Shown here in pieces: positions 23,849 through 33,797 of a stretch of 64,000 bases of DNA. Where the stretch lies: NCBI GenBank assembly GCA_002633025.1, contig NMRB01000312.1, positions 158,947 to 222,946 of the forward strand, in the 5' to 3' direction. Below the pieces are notes generated by a model. That model was not told the DNA's origin. It worked only from the letters and a program-made list of their open reading frames with translations, and ran no database searches. The first letter of the stretch is position 1. Every line of letters starts with the position of its first letter. Source of the stretch: Notospermus geniculatus (lineage: Eukaryota > Nemertea > Pilidiophora > Heteronemertea > Lineidae). The position numbers were made by a program, and so were the translations under genes.

Positions 23849-24381
23849 TAGTCTCGTGCCACCAGACTCTGCAATTTTCAATTTTAGAGTCTGGTCCAGA
23901 TGGTACCTTTTGCTTGTAAAAACCATCATGGCGGACAATCTACCGCCGATGACGTAGAACACAATGCACAATCAAAGCAAAAAGCATTCAGCGTGCGAGT
24001 AAAACTGCAGTATTTGTACCCTTTGCTGTTAGCCCTACCGCACTTTTTATACTACAATTTCGTCCTCAATCGAAAAATTATATACATACCTGTCGGAATT
24101 CCAATGAAAGACACTATAAATTGACTTGACAACACAGATTGAGGCGATTCATCTCGCTAATTTTCACGCTTCGAGTGATCTGGGCGCAGCCATTATTCCT
24201 CCTGCAGCCTACGTCACCAACTTTTGAGATCCATGACGCATTGGTAGTGACTAGCCAATCAGCGAAGCTCCTCTTATTTTGAATTTTCGGAATAAGAAAA
24301 TTCAATGGGAATTTCGTCCCGTGCCAGACCCTCGGTCTGGCGACCTCCGAGTATGACCGAGGGGCTGGTTGCGCGAGACTA
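23849..24381. mobile_element. TAGTCTCG element with 9-bp target duplication, unit 1 only
   Basis: 533 bp starting TAGTCTCGTGCCACCAG and ending CTGGTTGCGCGAGACTA. It is flanked by GAATCACAC at 23840-23848 and GAATCACAC at 24382-24390. Unit 2 has a single GAATCACAC at the orthologous site (about 39838), so the insertion is exact. Each end has a subterminal hairpin: CCAGACTCT with AGAGTCTGG, and CCAGACC with GGTCTGG. A 9-bp duplication suggests a Mutator-like superfamily, but that is inference. No transposase is encoded. Confidence 0.85.
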
Positions 24382-24411
24382 GAATCACACATGTCCAACT
24401 TGACATTCCTA

Positions 24412-24679
24412 TACACCGATTTCACAACTCGCAGCGATCACAGCGCCCCTAGTAGCAGTATAACGGCCATTTCCGGTTTACCTCGCCTCCAGGTGTAATT
24501 CCTAGGAGCGAGGTTGAATTTCAAGTTCACCACCAGGAGTGAGGTAAACATTTCCTAGATCGAGGTTACCTCACTCCTGGTAGTGAGGTTAAAAACTAAC
24601 CTCGCGCCTAGGAATTACACCGGAAATGGCTGGCGAAAGTAGGTGTGCTGTGATCGCTTTGAGTTGTGAAATCGGTGTA
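24412..24679. mobile_element. TA-edged palindromic MITE, unit 1
   Basis: TACACCGATTTCACAACTC mirrors GAGTTGTGAAATCGGTGTA. Inner arms pair CCAGGTGTAATTCCTAGG with its complement, and CCAGGAGTGAGGTAA with TTACCTCACTCCTGG. The element is shared with unit 2 (39867-40136), so it predates the split of the two copies. Confidence 0.75.
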
Positions 24680-25373
24680 TTCTGCATTTTGCTAGTTTAC
24701 TATCCAATGAATAATTTGTATACCAGTACATGTAGAAATACATGAATTACATGTAGCTCATTTAAAATCATCACTTTCAGCTAAGCCAAGTTTATCAGAT
24801 CAATACTGACAGAAATCAATTAATTCTTGATCAATATATATCTCGGACAGATTCATAACTGAGAAAACATACTAAGAAAGCCAGATCAAGACTATTGGAA
24901 CATTGTGAAAAAAAAGAAAAACGTAAAAATCAGCAGTCATCCAATGAGGTATGTTACTTGTGGATATCAAAAGCAGGACCATGCAAGCTCAACAGCAAGA
25001 TCTTCAATTAAATGAAGCAAGATTCCTGACATGTGACAACTGACTTGTGTCAATCAATGCCTAACCCGGATAAGGTTCCTTTAAGTTTGAACGCTAGGTT
25101 TTTCTATGTAAACCCTCCATCCCACCAATTCATACTTCGAAGGAATCAGAGTTGAGAGCATATGGCACATTTAAAATGTTCATAATATTACATTCATAAT
25201 AATAACAGCTGTTCCTGACAAAGGATACAATGGTCACACAATATTACTTAGCATACCATGTATCAGAAAGTATCCACACATCTGGTAACTGTAAGAATTA
25301 TTCAGAATTCTGTCATTCATTCGCTCACTCTGTCAGCAGTCATGTCCTCATCAGCCCATGAATAATGTAGAGT

Positions 25374-25575
25374 ACAGTGGACCCTCCAGTTAAGGACAAC
25401 TTTGGGACTGCTGTCCCCAATTAAGAGGTGTCCTAATTTCAGAGGGTGAAATGAATAGAAACAACAAATTTGGAGCTGAACTTTAAAGAGAAGTGTCCTC
25501 TGGTAGAGGTGAACGTTATGGGAAGCTTTCACTATACCATATAGTGACTTTTCCAAGGCCAAGGGGTCCTGGTGA
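25374..25575. mobile_element. Degenerate mariner-type MITE, unit 1
   Basis: ACAGTGGACCCTCCAGTTAA begins a segment carrying GGACAACTTTGGGACTG and GTGTCCTAATTTCAGAGG, the common body of this family. The right end GGGGTCCTGGTG is a poor complement. The unit 2 counterpart starts at about 41339. In unit 1 the Helitron-like insertion abuts its right end. Confidence 0.5.
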
Positions 25576-25577
25576 AT

Positions 25578-26219
25578 CTATATATTATTACGCTTAACGT
25601 CTGGGTTTTGTGGCAGCATCTCCTCGGAAACCGCTCGACCAAATGATCTGAAATTCGGTATTGGGGTGGTTTCGGATACAAGGATTATGTTCAGCTATGT
25701 CTTAACACCGAGTATGCCACAGGAAAAAAGTTTTCATTCATTTTTGGCGAATCTCATCCGGCCACAGGTCTCATCGCTGGCGCCATGCACAAGCGCCATC
25801 TTCCGGATGCACCGCGACCTATATTATTACAGAGTTTTGGCGATTTGCGTAATTTCACACATCTCTGAAACCGCCGTGAATAATGAGTCGGTTTTCTGCA
25901 TACACCGTTTATACTATGTGACAAAGACGATGCGCCAGGTTTCAAACTTATTTATGAAGTGAATACTGCATTTTGAAGCCGTCTTTGCAACTAAACTCGG
26001 CGAAATGAATAAACTGCTAGCCGTGGTAAAAGTACCCCAAACCATGTCCGTATATNCCAGGCGGCAGATGTCCTAGGGGGTAAATGTCCGCAGGGCAAAT
26101 GTCCAGGGGGCAAATGTCCTGATACCTTTCTAAACAAAATTTAGGGGGTGTATATCCCCCGGATCCGACCTTGGGAATGCCCGTACACATACCCCGTGCG
26201 TAGCACGGGTATCAGCTAT
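25578..26219 (+). mobile_element. Helitron-like insertion, unit 1 only
   Basis: About 642 bp from CTATATATTATTACGC to a 3' hairpin CCCGTGCGTAGCACGGG followed by TATCAGCTAT. The empty site in unit 2 reads GGTGAATTGTAAGAT. The element sits between the two Ts with no target duplication. A 3'-proximal GC hairpin, no terminal inverted repeats and no duplication are Helitron traits. T-T insertion and the lack of a CTRR end point to the Helentron/Helitron2 type. A single N at 26056 marks an internal join. No Rep or helicase coding is present. Confidence 0.7.
26058..26125 (+). repeat. Minisatellite of AAATGTCC units inside the Helitron-like element
   Basis: Four or five imperfect units of GGGGGCAAATGTCC type in succession, directly after the single N at 26056. 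Internal minisatellites are common in Helitrons, and the N may mark collapsed repeat copies. Confidence 0.7.
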
Positions 26220-27462
26220 TGTAAGATATTTGTGCCCAACAGAATCGTGCTTTCCTTGGTTTAGGATGCCTCTTTGCAGGAGGACACAATGCTTAAATCT
26301 AAATTAGCCATTGTCAATTAGGTTTGCATTCAGAGGTCATTACACCTACCAAATAAGGGCATTTTGTCATTCATATCAGTCCAAAGGGGTCCATCATAGA
26401 GAGGATGGATCTTAGCAGAAGTAATGAGGAATATAGCTTACCATGCATAGGCCTACCACAGGAGCATGCTCCAGGTCGGTCCAGAATGATGGTACAATGT
26501 AGGCCTAACTAAAAGTCCACTGCTTGGCTCTCAATGAAGCTGTAGGCCTACAATACAACCTCTCATTTCATTTGGAATTGTCTAACTGACAGACTGGGTA
26601 AGGTCTACACCAATCTAAGGAACAGAATCATGGAATAGGACAGTGGTTAGGCCTACTATCAGGCTCATTCATCCCCAGCCTGGGCTTATTTGGTGACAAT
26701 ATGTATTTCTCCCTTTCTTTCAATTCAACTCAGGATTTAAAACAAAACGTAGGCCTATAGATTTACCCACATTTCAGTAAATCCCACAGTTTGTTCTGGA
26801 TATTTTATTTAGAATCGAGCATCCTAAATTGAATTCCTTAGCATTATGATAGGCCTAATAATAACTGTAGTGCTGGTTTGCACTTAGGATGCTGGTTCTA
26901 GACCTAGTCCTAGGCCTACCCAATCATTTGCAGGCCTGGCTAAAAGTACAGAGATCATCCTTGGTCAACTCGTTCTCGGGCCTTGTATGCCACGGGCCTC
27001 CTTGCCCCCCAGCAGAGCAGCCAGCCTGACACTGGACTGACAGCTACCTTCCACTCTACAATGCTCTCTAGTCTAGCTGCTCTTGCACTCCATACAGTAG
27101 CCTACAGCTATAACACAATGAACATCTGACATGTATGCCGCACACACAAAGTGCAAGGAATCCATCCGTCAATTTCTTCAGCGGCATTATCATGATTATG
27201 AAGATGTCAGCAGACGTATGGAGGACTAGCATGAGCAACATCCATTATAAACGTTTAAATACTAAGACCTTACCTTCCTTTACAAGCGGCCTAGGCCACG
27301 AAGCCGGCCTGTCCTCTCCATAGAATAGAAATCGGGATTGCCGCATCCTCATCATGTAATGGGGATACACGTGGTTATTAATAGCATCTTGTCACCACCG
27401 CCCCACTGCGGTGCTTTGATGAACCAAAAAAGTGCAGACGAACTCAGACTACATGCAGTACA

Positions 27463-27690
27463 CACAGGGGCTTGAATCAAATGGTGAATGGTGAAAAAGG
27501 GTTAAAATGTGTTGAGATATACCACAGAGGGTGTACCACCCCCAAAATAACACCCACATAAAGTGGGTGTAGAAGTTCTACACCCACTTTTATATGTGGG
27601 TGTTATTTTGGGGTGGTAGGCCTGCACCCTCTGTGGTAGCCTATATCTCAACACATTTTAACCCTTCACCATTTGATTCAAGCCCCTGTG
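27463..27690. mobile_element. hAT-type palindromic MITE with 8-bp duplication, unit 1
   Basis: CACAGGGGCTTGAATCAAAT mirrors ATTTGATTCAAGCCCCTGTG. Inner arms of ACACCCACATAAAGTGGGTG type make it a near-complete palindrome. It is flanked by GCAGTACA at 27455-27462 and again at 27691-27698, an exact 8-bp duplication. The unit 2 copy is at 42804-43015 with flanks GCAGTGCA and GCAGTACA. Confidence 0.85.
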
Positions 27691-28820
27691 GCAGTACAGG
27701 AGCAGAAATACGCATTATACCGGGCTGCAGTGGACCTTACTTCAAGAAGAAGCATTCGTAATGTTGGACGGGGAAATTGAGCGTCATACTCGACCGACGG
27801 GACGCGTGACGAATGGGCCGTCATCTTGCATAATACATTGTATACCAGTACCCCAACCAGTACGCTTTTGCATGTTACGCAAGTGCATCTGCGGCGGACG
27901 CCCCGATAACACACACAGACCGGTAAAAATTAAACGACATCTTTACGCTGGTGACTCAACTTTTTTTTCGTACGCGATTTTACTCATGCATAACTAATCG
28001 TGTTGACTATTTTTGCAGTTGTTTCGGCAAATAGAAGGAGTGAGAGCTTATTTTGTAATCACCATGGTCACACCAAGGCATGCACTGTCGAACTTTCTGT
28101 GCGGTCGGCCTTGAAATCGGTCATTTTTTTCTTGTGCGGGCAGACGCCGTCTCATAAAATTAGCCTGTATCAATGCACACCCCGCACTTCTTGTAATCAA
28201 ATGTGTTGCCAGTGTTCATTTTTCGTAATCAAAGATTCCTGAAGTATTAAATTAAAGAAAATACAGCCTACTTTTAGTCAGTGACTTTTGTTCACAAATG
28301 ATTTTCCGCCGTTTATTTGGGAACAGCGCAAAGATAAAACCCATCAACACTTGTGCCAAGTTGTGGAGCATTTTGGTAACACCGTGAGATTTTCATAACC
28401 TCAGCACTCGGGAGAAATCCCCCCCCCCCCAAATAAAAAAATTATTATTTCTCCACGTGCTTTCATTCCCGGGCTTTCATTATGGTCACTATGGAACTTT
28501 CTTGTAGGGCAGAGAGCGCGTGAAAGTTTTGAATTCCCCGCAACTTATCTTCGGAGGTTACGAGGGTGGGACACACAGTCCCAATACATCATTTTGTATT
28601 TTTAGACTGTCCACGTGGAACGTGGCGGGAAATAACCTGGTTTCATCGGCGTCCAGACTGTGGCGCTGACTGACGATTCCTGTCGGGTTAGGGGGAAAAC
28701 GGTTTGCAAGGCGTGGAGTGCCGCGGGAAATGCTCGGCAACACGTGGATGAGGGTCAGGGCTGAAAGCTAAGGTCGATCGCACACAGTTATTCATTGTTT
28801 TTACAGCAATGTTCAAGTCA

Positions 28821-29446
28821 TAGTCTCGCTTCACCAGCCTCTCTCTCTTACAGGAGAGAGTCTGGTAGAACAGACTACAAAATCTTGTTACCGCCAGGTG
28901 GCGAGTGTCCAGCTCAGAGCATCCGAATCTGATTGGCCAACGGCCGAAAAACATGGCTGCGCCCATGAAACGTATGATGGACGAACAAGGAACGAAACAG
29001 TCCGAGGGAAATTTTACCTTTTTAACACGTTTTATCGTGGTTTTCGCCGAGTGATATATAGAAGGCGATCGAGCCTGGTCGTTTGAGGTGGATTGCCGAT
29101 GAAATAAAGTGGAATTGTATTGTATAAGGATCGATTTACCGTCTGGCTGAACTTTAGAATCCCTGGTCGGAAGTGACCTAATCCATGGCACAAAATGTAA
29201 GTCCTATTGTACAATCGGCTTATTCCGTCAATCGATGACCATGCATAGTCGTTCCTGCCGTGCTAAAAAGGTAAATTCCACCTCAGACTCTTTCGTTCAT
29301 CATACGTTTCATGGGCGCAGCCATGTTTTTCAGCCGTTGGCCAATCAGATTCGGATGCTCTGAGCTGGACACTCGCCACCTGGCGGTAACAAGATTTTGT
29401 AGTCTGTTCTACCAGACTCTCTCCTGTAAGAGAGAGAGGCTGGTGA
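28821..29446. mobile_element. Long inverted-repeat element with TAGTCTCG start, cut by N gap
   Basis: Starts TAGTCTCGCTTCACCAGCC directly after GTTCAAGTCA, which runs uninterrupted into AATGCCC in unit 2 (about 44075-44095). A left arm of about 200 bp is mirrored by about 29262-29446, which ends GAGGCTGGTGA at the gap, so the final bases are missing. The arms carry ATTGGCC/GGCCAAT (CCAAT-like) and AACATGGCTGCG/CGCAGCCATGTT (YY1-like) words. The middle at 29021-29261 is unique. The terminus is shared with the 23849-24381 element. Confidence 0.7.
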
Positions 29447-29823
29447 NNNNNNNNNNNNNNNNNNNNNNNNNNNNNNNNNNNNNNNNNNNNNNNNNNNNNN
29501 NNNNNNNNNNNNNNNNNNNNNNNNNNNNNNNNNNNNNNNNNNNNNNNNNNNNNNNNNNNNNNNNNNNNNNNNNNNNNNNNNNNNNNNNNNNNNNNNNNNN
29601 NNNNNNNNNNNNNNNNNNNNNNNNNNNNNNNNNNNNNNNNNNNNNNNNNNNNNNNNNNNNNNNNNNNNNNNNNNNNNNNNNNNNNNNNNNNNNNNNNNNN
29701 NNNNNNNNNNNNNNNNNNNNNNNNNNNNNNNNNNNNNNNNNNNNNNNNNNNNNNNNNNNNNNNNNNNNNNNNNNNNNNNNNNNNNNNNNNNNNNNNNNNN
29801 NNNNNNNNNNNNNNNNNNNNNNN
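29447..29823. other. Assembly gap (Ns)
   Basis: 377 Ns placed at the tip of the right arm of a long inverted repeat, a common site of assembly failure. Open frames drawn across it are artefacts. Confidence 0.95.
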
Positions 29824-30549
29824 ATCGCCTTTGGAATTTCAACATGGCGATTGCCAACCAGTGTCTCAAACCGACGCAATGTTAATTAACGGCCTGTTTT
29901 AATTATTCAAAGGAAATTTTTGGGATTATTTTCGGTGGATATGTACAGTATACAATGTGGAGACTACGGTGAAGGTAGGTTTTTGTGAAAATATTGATGT
30001 TTTTTTGTGAAAATCTGGGCTTGAAGTGAGAAGTCGAAAAAAAACGTGATGTCCTTGTCCTATTTATATACCGTAGGGGTCATCCTCGGTTGAGCCAACC
30101 TCCTGTGAGACAGACAACAAAATGCCTGCCTGCCTATCTCATCTCTGCTAGCGCTGCAGTCAGCTGGTGCTGATAGCGATAGGCCTTCATGTGCACAGCA
30201 ATTTCACAATCAATCCACCAGCCAAGTAAGTGGTGCAGAACCTTAAGGCCTAGGCCTAGCTGTAGTGTAGTAAAAAAACAACATAAAAGGACACGTGTTT
30301 TTGTTTGTAACATCATGTGGCATTATTGTGGGTGGGCCTAAAGCTATAATTATGCTTGACCCACAATCCCTGTCTTTGAGGTTTGACATTACCTTGATTG
30401 AGTTGGACACAACACTTCAGCTCCAATTAAAATCAATTGACAGTTGTATGATTTATTTGATATAAATTGTCTTATTATTCCAGGTGCATGCCCCATACTA
30501 TATTACTACTATAACTACTCAACTCGGTGAACTAAATAAATATTGCGAT
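29824..30549 (+). other. Unit 1 5' region of the POLR2K first exon
   Basis: 29824-30095 has no counterpart in unit 2. Homology resumes near ACAACAAAATGCCTGCC (30114). From there to CCAGCCAA, followed by donor GTAAGT, is a probable non-coding first exon. An intron then ends at TTATTATTCCAG just before the exon holding the POLR2K start codon. Confidence 0.5.
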
Positions 30550-30616
30550 ATGGAAAACAAAGACCAAGGACAACCTGCCACAACCAAGCAGTCTGCAATG
30601 ATCTATATTTGTGGAG
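30550..30616 (+). pseudogene. Orphan copy of POLR2K coding exon 1 (unit 1)
   Basis: 67 nt identical in coding content to 45578-45644: [20 protein letters not shown] then CG, and a GTAACT donor. Exons 2 and 3 are absent because unit 1 ends at 30883, inside the following intron. As assembled this copy cannot make the protein. It is either a truncated tandem duplicate or a haplotype fragment. Confidence 0.8.
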
Positions 30617-30883
30617 GTAACTGGTATTTCTTCAAATTTATTTCCCAGCTGGTGGGCAAGGACGTCCACATCTATTATTGATGTTGTCTTGTTTCCTTCT
30701 TAAAGTCATTTATTACAAGTCTTTCGATCTTTCTATTCTTAAGATTGCTGCAAATGTTTGAGGTATCCATGGGTCTTTTCTGCCGTCCTTTTCAATTTGT
30801 CACCCTTCATAGGCCTATGCATTAGTTTTCCAATCTTCAGGTCCCTTAAAATAATGTTCAACTTTTCTTTGGTTTCGCTGACA

Positions 30884-31065
30884 ACACAGTGGTCCTTAAC
30901 CGGAAGAAAGTGCAAAAAAATTTTACTCAAATAAAACCTACGTCAGAATATTCCTAAGACAACCTAGTTTCATTTGCAGAAGGAACGAAAAAAATCTGTT
31001 GGGAAAATTTTGAGAAAATCCACTTTTTCGAAATGGCGGCCATTTTGGATGCTGGAAATTTGAGA
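30884..31065. other. Spacer between the two duplicated units
   Basis: About 182 bp not shared at the other unit edges, containing GAAATGGCGGCCATTTTGG and several A runs. If this is a genuine tandem duplication, this is the breakpoint filler. If haplotypes were joined, this is haplotype-specific POLR2K intron or flank. Confidence 0.6.
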
Positions 31066-33521
31066 AAAAGAGCAGAAATTAGAAAAATATTCACCTGTTC
31101 TTTTTTTGAATAGCTGCAATGATTGTCTGAAAATCCAGCACATTGTGATGAAAATTTTGGTGAAAAATTGAAAAGGTTCAACTTTGCCCTCGATACCTCC
31201 CATTGTTTTGGCACAAGGAATTGATTTGGGAACTAAAACTGCAGTGTGCTACATGTATATTTTAATGAAGGGCTTTCTGGCAAATAATTCAGATGCTATC
31301 AAACCAGAATATAAAATATCATGAATAAAGTACAGTATGCAATTGCAACACCAAGGGAAAGTCATCATGTTCAAGATGTAGAGTGTTTTGAAAGCCATAT
31401 AAGAAGCAAAAAAACACCTGTTGTCAAATTTAATTGCCTGTATCTTTGACAATTAAGGTGGATCCTTGAACAGTTCAACTGAACCCAAACCAAAGAGTGA
31501 GCGGCCATGACATACAACACCATGCAGTTTGCATGTGGTGACCGATGGTGGTGTTTGTATGCGGTGATGGAGGGAACGAGCATTCAGAACCCTTATTACC
31601 TCAGGATGAAGGGTGACAGGAACCATACCCACCTGTTATGTTCTGGATAAGCAGTGAGAATCCACTACCCTCTAGCCTCGTTTGGTTCACGCCGAATACA
31701 CGCAGGAATTCCATTCTTCAAGACAGTTAAGACTTCAAGTATGTGATCATCAAGTTTGTTGTCATGCTATAGCAACTGCTGGAGTCGTACCCCTTAGTCT
31801 CACCCTTACAAACCATGTAAGTTGCTGTACATAAAACATTCACCCAATATACTGTCAAATAAGATACCTTCTACGTCATCCGGGCTAGTATTTTTTAATA
31901 AAATTCAGTTGACAATCATGCCCAATACCTCCGTCCATTGATGAAAATCATGGCACACTTCTTCAATCAAGTTTTAAATGTGAACATCCATCAACTCTTC
32001 TCCTCATTTCTTGAATACAAATTACACAAACTCATTGACAACTGGCATAAATAAGAGCTCCATTAGAGAAACAATTTATCTACTAATATCAATGGCCCAA
32101 AGGGTTATCAAAATGTGTCAAATCACTTAACCTTGCGATAAAAATCAACACTACATGTAATTCATCACTTAATTGTGGTGGCTAACTCATTATGAATGAT
32201 GAGTATCAATAAAGAAGTCTTCTACTAAGATTCCAACAGAACTGCCTGCTGATCACACTGTGACATCATACTAGTTTTTAAGTATGACAATTCTGACCAC
32301 ATTGATTCCTGAAATTTATCAAATCAAATCAACAATGTTCACCTATTTCAGCAAGCATCAATAATGGATAGATTAATAGACCATTAGTTCTCCTGGGATG
32401 CAAAAATCACAATGATAAATTTGTGTTTTGCGAGACACTGCATGTTCAGTGATCGATCGCTAAATGATAAATGGACCAGCTTATCCGGTCAATATAAAAA
32501 GCAATGGCAAATAGTTTTTTTGACCAAGTTATATTTTTTGTCGACCAGACATGAAAAGTTGCATTGTATTGGTATATGGCTTCTGTTCCCACATTCAAGA
32601 ATTCCAGAAAAGGTTTTTCAACAACAACTTTATTCAGTGGCAGGTAAAGTTGTGCTTGCTGAGAGGCCAAAAGTAAAAGAAAACTTCCAATTAAATTATA
32701 TTAACTGCACTAAGTATAAAATTAATATGATTATTTGATTGAACACATGAAATGTTTATCCTCCACATATTACACATGTAGGGCCTGATAGACTCTATTC
32801 TGTCTGTGACTGGGGTCTGAAAAGGAATAGTTTCAGTGAAGTGAAGGAATAATTAGGTACCGGTATTCCAAAGATACAAGACAAATTTTGCTGAAGTGAA
32901 AGTGAAAGTTGCCTATCTGAAACTGACACCACCAGGCTACATGTAGGTACAAACACAGCTAACTAACAACCAGCATCTTCTAACAGTTCTTTTCCTTTCC
33001 TATGTATAATGTGTGTTATGCATCAGAAAGACAAATATTACATTTTTCCTGACACACCTAGATCAGACACTACTGCTGTATACATGTATACGTTTGGGAA
33101 ACCATTACCACACCACAATGTTGATGGTTAACAGCAATTACACAAACTGGAGCAAATTATACGCAATCAAAGAAGAGAAAGAACTGAGTACAGAACCTAA
33201 AAGAGAAAGTTCCTTTGCCAACAGTATAAAACCTACGTACTGTAACATACTGGCGTTTATTGGTATTCCCTATGTAACATATCAGCTATTATGACAGGCT
33301 GAGCTATCTTGAAAGCATGGTGCTATTGACCACAAGCTATCAAGAATCAAGTTGCTGACAAGTAACTGTGGGTTTGAAGCCATGGAAGTGGACAAAACGG
33401 CACTTTTTGCCATTTTTCAGCCAAAATCTGTATGACAAACATACTGGGGGGGGGGGGGATACTCCCCTTCCCTGTAAGTATGCTACTGTATATCTATGGC
33501 CATGCTCATTTCTCATCAAAC

Positions 33522-33689
33522 TACAGTAAACTTCGCATATAACGTACTAATCGGGACCAGCAATTTTTGACCGTTATATGCAAAGTCTATGGCCGATGCA
33601 TTGTAAAACGGGACTGGGACTTCCAGTTTCAGTACGCTATAGGCGATTGTCCGATATATGCAAGGCCGTTATATGCGAAGTTTACTGTA
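33522..33689. mobile_element. TA-target MITE, TACAGTAAACTTCGCATA ends, unit 2
   Basis: Orthologue of 19118-19300 with several small internal deletions. Both TACAGTAAAC and GTTTACTGTA termini are kept. Confidence 0.75.
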
Positions 33690-33797
33690 TTATTTAATGC
33701 CAATGTCCTTCTTGCCAATGTTCTTCTTGGACATTTCATGAATGGACGGAAGAAGAAAAAAGATGAAAGACATGCAGCAAACAAAAACATAACTTAC

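Larger units (their letters stand above)
16453..30883 (+). repeat. Duplicated unit 1 (about 14.4 kb)
   Basis: Begins at AAAAGAGCAGAAATT and ends at GGTTTCGCTGACA. Both ends recur in unit 2 (31066-45908) in the same orientation and the whole interior aligns in order. Differences are single-base changes, small indels and discrete insertions. Unit 1 alone has insertions at 17655-17857, 23849-24381, 25578-26219 and 28821-29446+. From about 28821 to 30095 the two units are non-homologous. An N gap lies at 29447-29823 and single Ns occur elsewhere, which favours haplotype or misassembly duplication over a recent genomic one. Confidence 0.9.

Noticed and set aside
29311-29889. Open frames spanning the N gap
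   Set aside because: Most of each frame is Ns, and the rest is the arm of an inverted repeat.
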